From: Pratylenchus scribneri
Taxonomy: Eukaryota; Nematoda; Chromadorea; Rhabditida; Pratylenchidae
Direction: 5' to 3'
Length of the DNA stretch: 64,000 nucleotides
Assembly (NCBI GenBank): GCA_030063045.1
Contig: JAQSEB010000221.1
Span: 144,513-208,512 of the forward strand
Position 1 is the first letter of the stretch, and every line of letters begins with the position of its first letter. Below, piece after piece: positions 41,130 to 53,002 of the stretch. Made by a program: the position numbers and the translations under genes. The notes under the pieces are model-generated. The model did no database searches. It had not been told where the DNA came from and saw only the letters and a program-made list of their open reading frames with translations.

Positions 41130-41385
41130 TTTAAGCTTGGTTTTGTTGTTCCATCGAATGTATTTTCCTGTTCATCATCAACATCAATATCCATTTGTGC
41201 TTCTTCTTCTTTATCAATATTCTCTTCATTCTCCTATTCAACATCCATTTGTGTATTTCTCGTAATCATCATATCATCTAGTAAAATTATTTTTTTAAAG
41301 ATTTAATATTCGAATAATTATTCAATTTTTAGCATTTTTATCTAGCGAATATTTTTGCAGCCAACATCCAAATTAATTTTACTCT
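41130..41385 (-). pseudogene. Relic of a family Z zinc-finger gene 5' end
   Basis: On the minus strand, near 41380, sequence encodes NLDVGCKNIR then a stop, resembling the MNLNAGCKNIQINN first exon at 59203-59245. Further along, 41150-41280 encodes an acidic stretch like the start of their second exon but with an in-frame TAG. No zinc-finger part follows. Confidence 0.4.
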
Positions 41386-42185
41386 AATCAACTAAAATAA
41401 TATGTATTTAGGATCAAATATTTTATCTCACTAGGGAGGGAATATGAGTGTGTTAAGTGAAATACTTTTATATTAATTTTTAAAGATATTTTTGGTGCTA
41501 AAATTTGAAAAAATTGAAGAAAAATTTGATAGATAATCAATGCTTTTTTAGCAATTTTTTAGGAAAAATGGATGTTGAAATAAACACTTCAATGTTGCTG
41601 CTGAACCTTTGGGCCTATTGTTTATTTTAAGATATTTTGGGTGGAGTATTATTAATGTTTATATATAAAATTTCCATTGATAAATGGGACTTTTTCCATA
41701 AATGATAAAATAAAAATTTCTTAATAATCTTCAAAAAAGTGCGGATTTTTTTGCCTCTAATTTGAGTTATTTTAGCCTCTAATTTTGCAAAAAATAGTTT
41801 TTTGGCTATAAATTGGTTAAATTTTGTCTGTCAAAATGTATAATAAACTATCGATAACCCAGAAAAAAAGCTATTATCTGCAATTTAGCTCACTTAAATT
41901 GGCCCATTAATTACAGAGTTATGGCAAAAAAAAAACTCATTACAACAAAAAAGGCTATAACTAAACAAATTTATGGTCTAGACCCTAACCCTTCCCCTAG
42001 AACTCATGCCAGTCCTACCATACACATACACCTAGCCCTAACCCTAAACCCTAAAAATTTTTCCAAGGAAAAACAAAAATAGTAAAAATTAGAGGCTAAA
42101 ATAAAACGAATTATAGGAAAGAATAATCTTTTCCTTCATCAAAAATTTTCAATGAAAATATATTTTTAATTCAGAATTTCAAAAA
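41386..42185. other. Gene-free stretch
   Basis: AT-rich. 41940-42060 contains ggtctagaccctaacccttc and ccctagccctaaccctaaac, related to the centre of inverted-repeat family 1 but without clear arms. Confidence 0.45.
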
Positions 42186-45100
42186 ATGTTACATTGTTTG
42201 GTTTATTCTCTAATTTTTCTGCTTTCATTTTGCTGCATTTTCCCTTCAGCATCTATTTTGGCAAATCCAACATCACATTTTCGCGATTCCGAAGAAGGTA
42301 GCGGCGAATTCTATGAAGAGGAAACAATGCAAAATGCTCTGCCGAATCAATTGGTCCAGCACCAATTCGATGAGGGCGAAGCTCTTCCCATTGTTGTGCC
42401 AAATGAGGGGGCTCATACTTTCTCACTGAACAGTGAACTTCTGGAACAAATTTTGCTTGACCCGAAAATTGCCGACAAAAATGTGCCCAATTAATTTATT
42501 TTTTAATTCCATTTCCCACAAAAATAGGTGGCCTTAATTCCGGTGGCCGGAGAATTTCGAAAAGGGAAAAGTTTCATTCTCAATTTCTTTCTCCGGTATT
42601 TGACCCATTATTTTGGCGGCAATAATTCTTCGATGGATTGGCTCGACCCTGATGTTCCCTTGGCCAGCCGATTCAGCGTCAAAAGGGGCTCTTCTACACA
42701 TACGAAGGGCATTCTCCTTTGGTCCAAACCATTTTTGGTGCGCAATCCGCAGACAGGCGAAGAGATTGCATTGCTTTTGATGGACACCCAGGGCAGTTAT
42801 GATGATGAATCCAGTCTCCAGGAAAATGCCATCATCTTTTCCCTTTCCACAATGCTTTCCTCCACATTGGTAAATCACAAAGGGTGAATGTTCAAAAATG
42901 GGAAAATATTCATAAAATTAAATGATAAATAAAGCCTATAGACATAAAATATCCAAATGCAATGCCAATAATCTATTGGCAAATTATGTTATAGTTAACA
43001 GCAAATTGGGTACAATTCTATAATATTATATTAAGTCCATGATTGAATGTTTTTAATGAGAAAATGCCAATATTTCTGGGGCCATAATGCCATCAATTTT
43101 AATCCATTCATGTCTATCAGGGATGGCTTCAATTTTCGCTTTAATTTTGGTCCAAAATTTCGAACGCTTTTTTTTTAAAAATTTCGATTTGTAATTTTTG
43201 GAAATTTTTTGACCTACAGAAATTGGGTTCAGAAAATTTTGGATCCCCAAGATTTAAAATTTTTGTTTTGAAAAATCGATGTCATCCCTGATTTCCTAGT
43301 GTATTATCCTACTTTTAATTAATTATCTCATTAACAGATTTACAACATTGGGGGTCAAATCAAGTCCAGCGATCTCCAATATCTTCAATTCTTTGCCAAA
43401 TATGCGGAATTGGCGATGGAAAACAACAATGGCACTGTACAAACTGATGAGCGATTGCCACCATTCCAGGTTCGCCCGCCCGCCAAAAATTACCACATTT
43501 TAATTGTTTATTCCCCACAGTCATTGCTTTTCCTTGTTCGAGATTGGGCCAATCCCCAGGAAATGGACTTTGGCTTTGAAGGAGGCCAACAATTGTTGGC
43601 CAAGCATTTGATGGTATTTTAGGCTATTTTTCACCTTTAATTGATATTTGTCTATTAAGGCTCGAGAAAATGATACACCGGAAATGCGCAAATTGCGGGC
43701 CGATATTCGGGATAAACTTTTCCAAAAAGTCCTCTGCTTTTTGATGCCATATCCGGGCATAATTGTAGCTGGTCATGGGAAGGCCACATTCAATGGCAAT
43801 TTGAACGGTAAAATAAAATTAAATAAAATTAAATTTTTGGAATTTAAAAAAAATTATATTCAAATTAAATTTAGGATTTATTGATTTAAATAAAAATGCA
43901 CGAAATAAAATATTTCTTTATCTGGGAATGAATTGAGATTAAATTTAGATATTGACGAGGAATTTTTGGCACAAATACGTGTGTTGGTGCCGGCATTGTT
44001 CGATGTCGGCAATTTGGACGCAAAATTCATCAATGGCCAGCCTGTGACTGGCCGCGAATTGAACATCTATTTTAAGGTTTTTTTTCTATTTTATCACAAT
44101 TTTATTTATTTTTAGGCATATTTCAATGTGTTCAACAGCAAAAAGATGCCCGATGTCAAAAATGTTTTGGAGGTGAATAAAATTTTTGAATAAAGATAAT
44201 AAGCTTGAGGCCATCAATTTAACACGCACAAATCAACATGAATATAAAATACATCCATTTCATTGAATTTATTGTTTTAGCCAAGTCAGAGCAAATGAAC
44301 AACTTTTAATAAAAATTCAAATTTTGTTCCATAAAATGTTTGGATTCTCAGTTCTGAGAGTATTAGGCTATGATTAAAAATGACCAGGAATATTCACCAG
44401 AGCTATGAATTTTATAAAATATATTAAAATCCAATAAAATGTTTAAACTTTTTTTCTGTTATTCTTCCTACTTTGAATTCAGGCAACTGCAGAGGCAAAC
44501 CATCAAATTGCAAAAACACATGCTTTGGAATTGTACACAAAATTGATGGAAGAGGTCGTTACTCGTTACTTTCAGTAAAATGTTAAAATTTTTAATTTAT
44601 TTTTTTTTAGAATTTGGAAGAACCGAAAGCACGGAATGAAACAGAATTGGTCGGTAATAATTATATAAATTAATTCCCTATTAAATAGGTGGAATTGAGC
44701 AAACAATGTGAAAATATTGCAATTGAACATTTTATGGAGGCGAAAAAATTGGGCGATGCCAAAATGACAGTAGAATTCCTCCGAACACTTCGTCAACAAA
44801 TTAAAGTAATTCTGAGAAAAATTAAATTTCGAGTAATAATAATATAAAAAATTTAGCAAAATATCGAAAAATTTTAATAATGATTTTTTTTTGAAATTTA
44901 TAATTTTTTATTCATGTAAATTCCAATTATTGGATGAATTCGAATTACCAGGAGAAATTGCTTTCCTCGCTATTAATACAAATTAATGATTTTTTTTAAA
45001 AATTCTAAATTTAAATATATTATTGAATTATAATTTAAAAATGAAAATGCATAAATATGATTAAAAATAAGGCATCTTATACATATAATTGCAATTTATT

Positions 45101-46243
45101 GGCCGTATCTTTTTTTTTCATTTAATTAAATATATCGATTTCCGACTTATTGCATTTTAAAATTTTCATGAAAGTAAATTTTTTTAGATCTCCTCCTCAA
45201 AGATAAAAATATGGAATAAATGGAATTTACCCAAATGTCGAAAAATATTATATTTTTTAGGCTATATTACTTGGTCATAACTAGGCATTAAGTCTCAAGG
45301 TCTAAGTTCAGGACAGGATGGGATTAGGGGCTAAGGGCTAGTGGTTAGGGAATCTTAAAGAAGTCTGACTTGGCCAAGTTATTATATGGCCTTAAAAATG
45401 ATTATTTTTCGAGATGAAAAATTTGGGTAAAATGGGCATATTAATAGACTCCCAAAAAATATTCTAAAAATATTTCTAAATCAAGTACAAATTTCGCACC
45501 AATATTTATTCTAATTACAATTTAGCAAATGTACAAACAATTGGTCATAGTGTTTCGATCCAAGGTTGCAAAAAATGAATCCGAGCGAAGGGAGCGCGAA
45601 ATGAAAGAGGAAATGAACAAAATGATAAAGAAAATGGAATTATTACGAAATGATAGCGAGGCAAATCGAGTGGAAATTGCCAAAATGACACGGGAATTAG
45701 AGGTGAAAAATAGAGACAAATTACCTAATTTGAAACACTGAATTTGTCGAAAATTTTCATGTCGAAAAATATTATATTTTTGTGGCCAATAACTTGGCAC
45801 CAATTAGGTATTAGGGTTCAGGGTTAGGTTCAGGGCAGGATGGGATGAGGGGCTAATAAGGGTTAGGAGTTAGTGAATCCTAAACAAGTCTGATTTGGCC
45901 AAATTTTATGGCCTCAAAAATATAATATTTTTCGACACGAAGATTTTTGCCAAATTCATTGTTTTTTTTGCCAATGATTTCTAAAAAAATAAAAAATATT
46001 TAGTGGTAAAAAGGACTTTTATAAAAAATTTTAAACATTTTTCAATACTATTTTAAGTTGACAAAAGCCGAAACTGCCAAGGCAATGGCTGAAGCAAAAC
46101 GGTCCAAAATAGAATTGGAAAATGCGCAAGCCGAATTGAACCGTGAAAAGAATGGATTTTGGACAAAGCTGGCTAATACCATTGGCGAAATCATAATTGG
46201 CGGTGTGAATAAATTGATAAGAAAATTGTCAACGGGATTTTGA
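42186..46243 (+). CDS. Atlastin/GBP-like GTPase with signal peptide, twelve exons
   Basis: Exons 42186-42482, 42528-42869, 43338-43469, 43521-43613, 43660-43807, 43949-44076, 44116-44172, 44483-44554, 44611-44649, 44699-44815, 45526-45702 and 46058-46243 join in phase into 595 residues. The GTPase domain shows the atlastin signatures: P-loop GEFRKGKSF, switch region HTKGILLWS, LLMDTQGSYDDES, FLVRDW and VTGRELNIYFK. Atlastins fuse ER membranes through this domain, a helical middle and two C-terminal membrane hairpins. Here the first exon instead encodes a signal peptide (MLHCLVYSLIFLLSFCCIFP) and an acidic region, and the C-terminus is a long coiled coil with no membrane segment. That points to a lumenal or secreted GTPase. 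Two introns contain family-1 repeats. Confidence 0.85.
45225..45440. repeat. Inverted-repeat family 1 element, truncated ends
   Basis: Arms atgtcgaaaaatattatatt and the inverse near 45400, centre with ggggctaagggctagtggtta words. In an intron of the atlastin-like gene. Confidence 0.75.
45715..45980. repeat. Inverted-repeat family 1 element
   Basis: Arms gaaacactgaatttgtcg...catgtcgaaaaatattat and the inverse at 45920-45975; centre has gggttcagggttaggttcag words. In the last intron of the atlastin-like gene. Confidence 0.8.
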
Positions 46244-46621
46244 AGAAGGACGAAAGCCATCAAAGAGATAAAAGCTAATAACATTATTTTTTCCGATATT
46301 TTTCAAATACATTAAATCACCAAAAAATTTGGTTTGGTTGGCCAGAAAGTTCAATTATTTTGTGTTTTACGATACGATAAAAATTGACAATTTTGGATAA
46401 AATAACAAAATTGAAAATTCTATAATTTAAATTTCCTTATAATTCAAAAAATCCAATTCAATCAAAATGCATGCCAATTTCCATTGGTTTTCATTGGAGT
46501 AAAATTGTTGATTTAAAATAAAAAATCAAACATAAATTTATTAAGTCGAATCTGAGACATGGCAAAATTGACATTCATCCAATCATCCCTATCAAATATT
46601 ATATCACATTTTTCCCTTCTA

Positions 46622-47213
46622 CCGTAAATTTCCTATTAGTAACCCCGGGGTTACTAATTTTCATAGGTCTTCTAGAGGGGGTTATTAATAGAGAGGGGGT
46701 TACAAATAGAGAAGGGGTCACTAAATTTCAGAGAGTGAAAATGGATGAAAAATAAAATTTATTTAATAAAATTTGCAACTAATCAGAACATTTTTTTTAC
46801 AATCCAAAACATTTTACTAAAATTTTTACAATTTTATATATCAGAACATGATTTTTGCGATTCAAAACATTTTTTGGTACATTTTTATGATATTCAAATT
46901 TTTTTCCCGATTGAAAACATGCTTTTTAGAAACTAAAACATTTTCTGTAGCATGTTTTTGAAATTTACAACATGTTTTTACGACCAAAAACATTTTCTGT
47001 AGCATGTTTTTGAAATTTACAACATGTTTTTCGAGTAAAAAAGTTTCCTCATTAAAAAATTAAAGTTGGAAAAAAATTTTTGAGGGTGGTGGGTTACAAA
47101 TAGAGAGGGGGTTACTAATTTTCAGAGACCCTCTAGAAGGGGTTACTAATAGGGAGGGGGTTACAAATAGAAAGGGGGTTACTAATAGGAAATTAATTTA
47201 CGGTAATTTGAAT
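46622..47213. mobile_element. TA-flanked inverted-repeat element (592 bp)
   Basis: Ends ccgtaaatttcctattagta and, inverted, tactaataggaaattaatttacgg, flanked by TA on both sides. The ends carry aaatagagagggggttac words. Non-coding. A TA duplication fits Tc1/mariner-like non-autonomous elements. Confidence 0.7.
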
Positions 47214-47682
47214 CAAAATCCTGCAAAATTATCCAAAAGCACTTTTTGGATTCAAAAACCAATTGAAATTAATTTACATGCGTGCGTATTCATTGGGGGA
47301 AAATGGTTGATATGAATAAAAAATCAACCCGTTCAATTTATTAAATCGAATCTGAGCCATCCTTGGACAAAAATCGATTTATCCATCGTCAGCAAATTCA
47401 AAATCTTCCCTTCTAAATTGGCCAATAATGCTGCAAAATTGGACAAAATGCTCAATGGTAAAATAATCCATTTTTGCGCGCATCTCCCATAGTTTTCATT
47501 TGGGGAAATATTCATTTTAAAAAGAAGGAAGCAAAGCGATTAAAACCATTTTAATTTCAAAATTACAAATAATATTTTCCATCCACATTTTAAGACAGCC
47601 CCAAAATTGGTATATCATTTAATTTATTAAAGCTAAAAAAAATAATTGGTATAATTTAATTAGTCAAAGTGTTACCACATTC

Positions 47683-47962
47683 GCAGATGGCAGTAAAGCT
47701 CTGCTGTGACATTGTTTATTGCATATTATTAATCATAAAATTAGCTATAAAATGATATAAAATACATTGGCCATTGTTGAATATTCAACGAGTTATGGTC
47801 AAAAAATCGTTTGTTTAATTAAAATTTTGTTTTTGTATCGGTTTTTGGCCATAACTCGTTGAATATTCAACATTGGCCAATGATTTTGATATCATTTTAT
47901 AGCTTATTTTTTGCTTAATAATATGCAATAAACAATGCCACAGCAGCTTTACCACCATCTGC
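47683..47962. repeat. Palindromic foldback of about 280 bp
   Basis: Left arm gcagatggcagtaaagctct... and right arm ...cagctttaccaccatctgc pair over most of their length, including tattcaacgagttatggtca and tggccataactcgttgaata. A one-arm relative lies at 50880-51040. Confidence 0.88.
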
Positions 47963-48165
47963 ACCAGGCGGTTTCGTCTGCAAATGTCGGTTAGCCCGGG
48001 GTAAGCCCAACTTTCAGAATCCCCGCATCCAAATTATCCTTTTTTTATATTTATAGATTTAAACCACTTAAACCCGTTTCGCGCAGAACCGGTTTAAACT
48101 CATTAAACCGGCTCGCGAATCCAAAATAAATAATTAATTTTTTGAATTTTATATAAAAATAAAAA

Positions 48166-48612
48166 ATGTGGCAACAATTCCTAATTTGCATAATTTTGCT
48201 TGTTTATTTTCAACAACATATGTACGTCGAAAGTATGAAAACAAATAAAGAAAATAAAACGTTGGCAAGCCAAAATCAAAATTTGCAACAATCAAAAAAT
48301 GGAAAGGGTCTAATTCATAAGATTCACAGAAATGAAAATAACAAAAATGTTGGCGTAAAAATTGGTCAAAAGAAGAATAAAGTATTATCGAAAGGAAAAT
48401 GGCCAAATAGATTTAATATGTCAATGCAAAAAGGGAGAATATTGGATGAATGCTGCAAAATTTGCTGTGGCTCTGGCTCGAAAAAGAAAATTAAAATGGA
48501 TTCAAACCGGGTGAAAAGAGGGGCATTTTGTGATCGTTGTTTGCTATGGCTTGAATTTTATCCATGCAATAATTGCGGCTATAACGGTGGTCTAATAAAA
48601 TTGGAACTATAA
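48166..48612 (+). CDS. Secreted basic Cys-rich protein
   Basis: A single-exon frame of 148 residues. The N-terminus is a good signal peptide (MWQQFLICIILLVYFQQHMY). The middle is Lys/Asn/Gln-rich and basic. The C-terminus has a cysteine module: ECCKICCGSGSKKKIK, then FCDRCLLWLEFYPCNNCGYN, nine cysteines with CxxC pairs that could bind zinc. I do not recognise the family. A secreted, basic, Cys-rich protein in a presumed parasitic nematode could be a secretory effector, but nothing here proves it. It precedes the kinase-like gene on the same strand by about 440 bp. Confidence 0.6.
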   Translation: MWQQFLICIILLVYFQQHMYVESMKTNKENKTLASQNQNLQQSKNGKGLIHKIHRNENNKNVGVKIGQKKNKVLSKGKWPNRFNMSMQKGRILDECCKICCGSGSKKKIKMDSNRVKRGAFCDRCLLWLEFYPCNNCGYNGGLIKLEL

Positions 48613-48769
48613 TTAATAAATAATTTTGAATGTTTAATGGGATAATTCAATCATTTTAAAAATTTAAAACAAAGATAAAAGAAAATTGGCTTAAAATACA
48701 ATATAAAGAAAATTTTGTTGCATGCCAATATCATGAATTTTGGATTCAATTATTAATAGGGTCCGAATT

Positions 48770-48880
48770 TATATGCAAATGCCTATATTTTTTTTATGCA
48801 AATGAGAAATTGTCGATCAAAAATGCAATAAAAATCGCAAAATTGCATCTTGTTTTATTTTCAAAATTGCATATTTTCTG
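48770..48880. repeat. Partial relative of the 25583 hAT-type element
   Basis: Shares aatttatatgcaaatgc and tcaaaaatgcaataaaaatc with the element at 25583-25871; the right end is missing. Confidence 0.6.
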
Positions 48881-49054
48881 ATTTTTCATGAATATACTAA
48901 ATCCTGTTCTAATTATTACATTTGCATTTTACCAAGAATTATTTTGTCCAGCAAATTCTTGTAATCAAATAAATTCACATTTTTTCCCTGAATTGATCGA
49001 GTTTTTTAAATAAAGGAAAAAATTATGAGAAAATAATTTGTTTGAATTTTCAGG

Positions 49055-49298
49055 CCCATCGTATGACTCGTCGAATATTTCGGATTGGTCCCAACCATCA
49101 CATTATCCATCGGACCATCAAAATTGGCAACAACCGAGTAGTTCGAACTGGCAACAACCGAGCATACCGTATTTGAATCAACCACCATATTATCCACAGA
49201 CCAATTTGGCTTATCACCAAAATCCCTCGAGCAATTCATATTCGTCCGGTGGGACGAGTGGCGGCTCAGTTCCTGCCAATAGCGGTTGGTCCTCCTAA
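49055..49298 (+). CDS. Ser/Asn/Gln/Pro-rich exon, possibly N-terminal part of the kinase-like gene
   Basis: After an acceptor (gaattttcag) the frame encodes about 80 residues of low complexity with repeated WSQPS / NWQQPS units and Tyr/Pro-rich text, ending NSGWSS and a stop at 49296-49298. A possible donor (agcg|gttggt) at about 49284 would leave one base, the phase needed by the kinase exon at 50311; the intron would then contain the 49.3-50.3 kb satellite. Without that splice it is the last exon of a separate gene. Confidence 0.4.
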
Positions 49299-49327
49299 TG
49301 ATTGGATTTTTAAAAACCGTTTATTAA

Positions 49328-50297
49328 CTTTTTGAATTAAATATTTATTAAATTTTTAATTAAATATTTATTAAATTTTTTGAATTAAATATTTATTAAA
49401 TTTTTGAATTAAATATTTATTAAATTTTTGAATCAGATATTTATTAAATTTTTGAATTAAATATTTATTAAATTTTTGAATTAAATATTTATTAAATTTT
49501 TTGAATTAAATATTTATTAAATTTTTGAATTAAATATTTATTAAATTTTTTGAATTAAATATTTATTAAATTTTTTGAATTAAATATTTATTAAATTTTT
49601 TGAATTAAATATTTATTAAATTTTTAATTAAATATTTATTAAATTTTTTGAATTAAATATTTATTAAATTTTTAATTAAATATTTATTAAATTTTTGAAT
49701 CAGATATTTATTAAATTTTTGAATTAAATATTTATTAAATTTTTTGAATTAAATATTTATTAAATTTTTGAATTAAATATTTATTAAATTTTTTGAATTA
49801 AATATTTATTAAATTTTTAATTAAATATTTATTAAATTTTTGAATCAGATATTTATTAAATTTTTGAATTAAATATTTATTAAATTTTTTGAATTAAATA
49901 TTTATTAAATTTTTGAATTAAATATTTATTAAATTTTTGAATTAAATATTTATTAAATTTTTTGAATTAAATATTTATTAAATTTTTTGAATTAAATATT
50001 TATTAAATTTTTTGAATTAAATATTTATTAAATTTTTAATTAAATATTTATTAAATTTTTTGAATTAAATATTTATTAAATTTTTAATTAAATATTTATT
50101 AAATTTTTGAATCAGATATTTATTAAATTTTTGAATTAAATATTTATTAAATTTTTTGAATCAAATATTTATTAAATTTTTGAATTAAATATTTATTAAA
50201 TTTTTTGAATTAAATATTTATTAAATTTTTGAATTAAATATTTATTAAATTTTTGAATTAAATATTTATTAAATTTTTTGAATTAAATATTTATTTA
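49328..50297. repeat. AT-rich minisatellite, about 40 units of 22-26 bp
   Basis: Unit gaattaaatatttattaaat + ttttt with variants gaatcagatatt and taattaaatatt; T-tract length varies. Higher-order order is visible: blocks with the gaatcagatatt variant recur at about 49432, 49697, 49843 and 50110. Almost no G/C. Confidence 0.95.
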
Positions 50298-50310
50298 ATT
50301 TTAGTAATAA

Positions 50311-53002
50311 TAGTGAATGGAAATGAATATAATGTTGTTGAAATATTGGGACGGAGCACTCATAAAGCGGTAAAAATTTTAATTCTAATTTGAAAATGAA
50401 TTTGTGTAAAATTTTCTATCCAAGGTTTATCATGTGAAACGAAATGGCCATTCATATGCGTTGAAGAGAGGAGTGAAAGAAACTGAAATTGAAGCCATAC
50501 GAGAATGTCAAGGAGAAGGTGTTATTGGATATATCGATAGGTCGGTGAATTCTTTCTAATAAATTATAGAGAAAAGGTTTTTTGCCGAGAGATTGTTCTT
50601 TTGTCAAATGCTATAAAAATATCTACAACAATATAAAACGTTTTTAAAACATTACAGTGATGCGCGGAACTCAAAAAGAGGTGCCCGGATATAAGGGGAT
50701 TAAGATGGATATAGGGTGATTAAGCCCCGAAATGGATGGGAAATGGCCCGCCGGAGAGGTCGGGGAAGTTAGCCGAAGGTCCCGAGAGTCCGCGGGATTA
50801 AGCCGGATATAGGGGGAAAAGATGGATTAAGCTTAGTTGTGGTCTAGGGATTAGGGTTAGGTTAAGATTAGTTGCCCGACATTTGCGGACGAAACGGTCT
50901 GGCGCCGATGGTGGTAAAGCTGTTGTGGCATTGTTTATGGCATATTATTAGGCATAAAATTAGCTACAAAATGACATCAAAAGCATTGGCCAATGTTTTC
51001 ACCGCGTTATAGCCAAAATTAAATCAACGGTTTTTTGATTGGTGGACGATTGTCCGAAATGGGAGGACTGTCCGAAATCTTTAGCATGTACTATTTTCGC
51101 TCTCCTATGCTCCGAAGTCTATAAGCCATAGTCCCTAGCCGCTACTCTGATTTCGGACAATCATCCCTCCACCAAAAAAACCCGCACCCATAAATTATAT
51201 GAAAATTTCTCAAATACAAAATGAATGACATTATTAATAAAATATGCGACAATGATTAAAATTAATTTATCCCACAAAAATAATTAAAAATCTTTCACAT
51301 TTATTCGACTGATAAAAATTATTTTACTGAAATTTCAATCAGAGATTATGAATTTGAAAAATTTTCAGGTAAAAAAAAATCAGCAATATTAGCACCTTAA
51401 TAATTCAGGATTCGTAGAATGCAAAATAAAATAATAATAATAATAATTAAAAAATATTAATCAAGGTTAATAAATCTACTTTTTGTTAAAAATTTTCTAA
51501 AAACTCATATTAATTTATGCTAACTTATAAAATTCACTATCCTTCTGAACTAAATTCTGGACAATCCTGCAAGATTGCTGCCCGAAAAATTTTTTTTGTA
51601 ATTTTTCGAAAATTTTTTTCTGGGTTTTTTCGGGTACGTATAACACGAATCTGACATCCATTTTATCATATCTTACCATTTTGGTAAGAAAATGCCAACT
51701 TTTACCAAGAAAGTTAAGAGGGGCTAAGGGCTAAGACAAATTTTCAAAAAAAAAAAATTATTATGTCAATATATAGCTCATTCGACTTAGCTTGACTAGC
51801 TGCTGAATATAATGCTACCATTTTCATAGATTAATATTGCCATATGCCATCTGGTTAAGTTAAAAGTAAATAATTTATCAAGACCAAATTTTTTTGGTCC
51901 TAATTTGACAATAACTGAATATTTCCTTATGAAAATGCTACCATTAAATTAAGCTGGCTAAGCTGCGTTGAATGAGCTATAATATGTTTATATTAAAAAA
52001 TTTAAAAAATCTTTGGATCCCTCTTTTTTATTTTTTTTATATTTGGCATTATCTTACCAAGATTGTAATATATGACAAAATGGATGGCAGATTCTTGTTT
52101 TACGCACACGAAAATTACCAAAAAAAATTTTGAAAAATTATAAAAAATTTCGGACAGCAATTCTGGAGGATTGCTAAATTCTGAATATCTATATAGAGTC
52201 AATGAATAAAAATTTTATTATAATAAAAATGTTTTTAGTGATGAATCTGGGAGTTTGGTGATGGAAATGGGTGAAAAATCTCTAGCCGAAGCATTAGAGC
52301 ATAAAAATTTGTATGGACCTATTCATGCTGGAATAATAAAAATTCAACTCGAAAAGGGGTTAGAAACAATTCACAATGCAGGTTATTAAAATAATGATAA
52401 CAAAATTAGACAATATTTTTACTTATCCTAAATTTTGAATAAGCCTAGATTTTTTATGTTATATTTGGTTCTAATAAAAATTAATTTAAAAATATATATA
52501 TTTGTATTTTTATCTTTTATCACATTTTAAGGCTATGTTCATCGTGATTTGGACGTATTAAATGTGATGTTTTTTCCAGGACCAATCTTAAAAATTACTG
52601 ACTTTGGAGAAGCTATTAAATCGACAAACAGTGAAGTATGTTTACGAATTATATTTTTTAATTAATTTTTTTATTTATTATACTGCCAAATTATGAAATC
52701 TACTAGTATCAATTTGGTTAGGATAGGACCAACTCTTTTTGGTTATAATAAAATTAAAATTTCGATCGTAATATTTGTAGGAAAATTGATTTTTATTAGT
52801 GCCAAATAATAAAACCTATTTTTTATAATATTTAATTATAAATAATTTTGTATTTTTGCTTCATTATATAATTTTAATTTCAAAAATAATTACTAAACAT
52901 TTAAAAAATTAAAAATTAAAGGATCGTAACTTTGATAGAAGATTGTTATTAAGTCTAATCCAACGGATTGAACAAAATTTCTATGGTAATGATAGTAATT
53001 GA
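50311..53002 (+). CDS. Truncated protein-kinase-like protein, five exons
   Basis: Exons 50311-50369, 50425-50540, 52239-52381, 52532-52635 and 52922-53002 join in phase and give about 167 residues. Kinase landmarks: YALKRG (ATP-binding Lys), an IEAIRE helix, LVMEMGEKSL at the hinge, HRDLDVLNVMF at the catalytic loop and ITDFGEA at the Mg-binding site. The catalytic-loop Lys of HRDLKxxN is Asp here. The glycine loop is reduced (ILGRSTHKAVYHV). The frame ends about 35 residues after DFG, so the activation segment and most of the C-lobe are missing. It is either a mini-kinase/pseudokinase or a broken copy. Intron 2 (1.7 kb) is filled with three dispersed repeats. The first exon starts in phase 1, so an upstream exon must exist. 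Confidence 0.72.
50660..50840. repeat. Copy of the ggatata-word dispersed repeat
   Basis: Shares gattaagccccgaaatggat and ggatatagg words with 20700-20958. In an intron of the kinase-like gene. Confidence 0.75.
50880..51040. repeat. One-arm relative of the 47683 palindrome
   Basis: gtggtaaagctgttgtggca, aaaattagctacaaaatgac and gcattggccaatgtt correspond to one arm of the 47683-47962 foldback; cccgacatttgcggacgaaa matches its flank at 47970. Confidence 0.75.
51553..52183. repeat. Foldback element, relative of 39550-40971
   Basis: Arms attctggacaatcctgcaag...gctgcccgaaaaat and the inverse attttt...cggacagcaattctgg. Inner text ccattttatcatatcttacc pairs with the right arm near 52060. Lies in the kinase-like gene intron. 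Confidence 0.75.

Noticed and set aside
49328..50297. CRISPR-like array
   Set aside because: Units are contiguous with no unique spacers and the genome is eukaryotic; it is a minisatellite.
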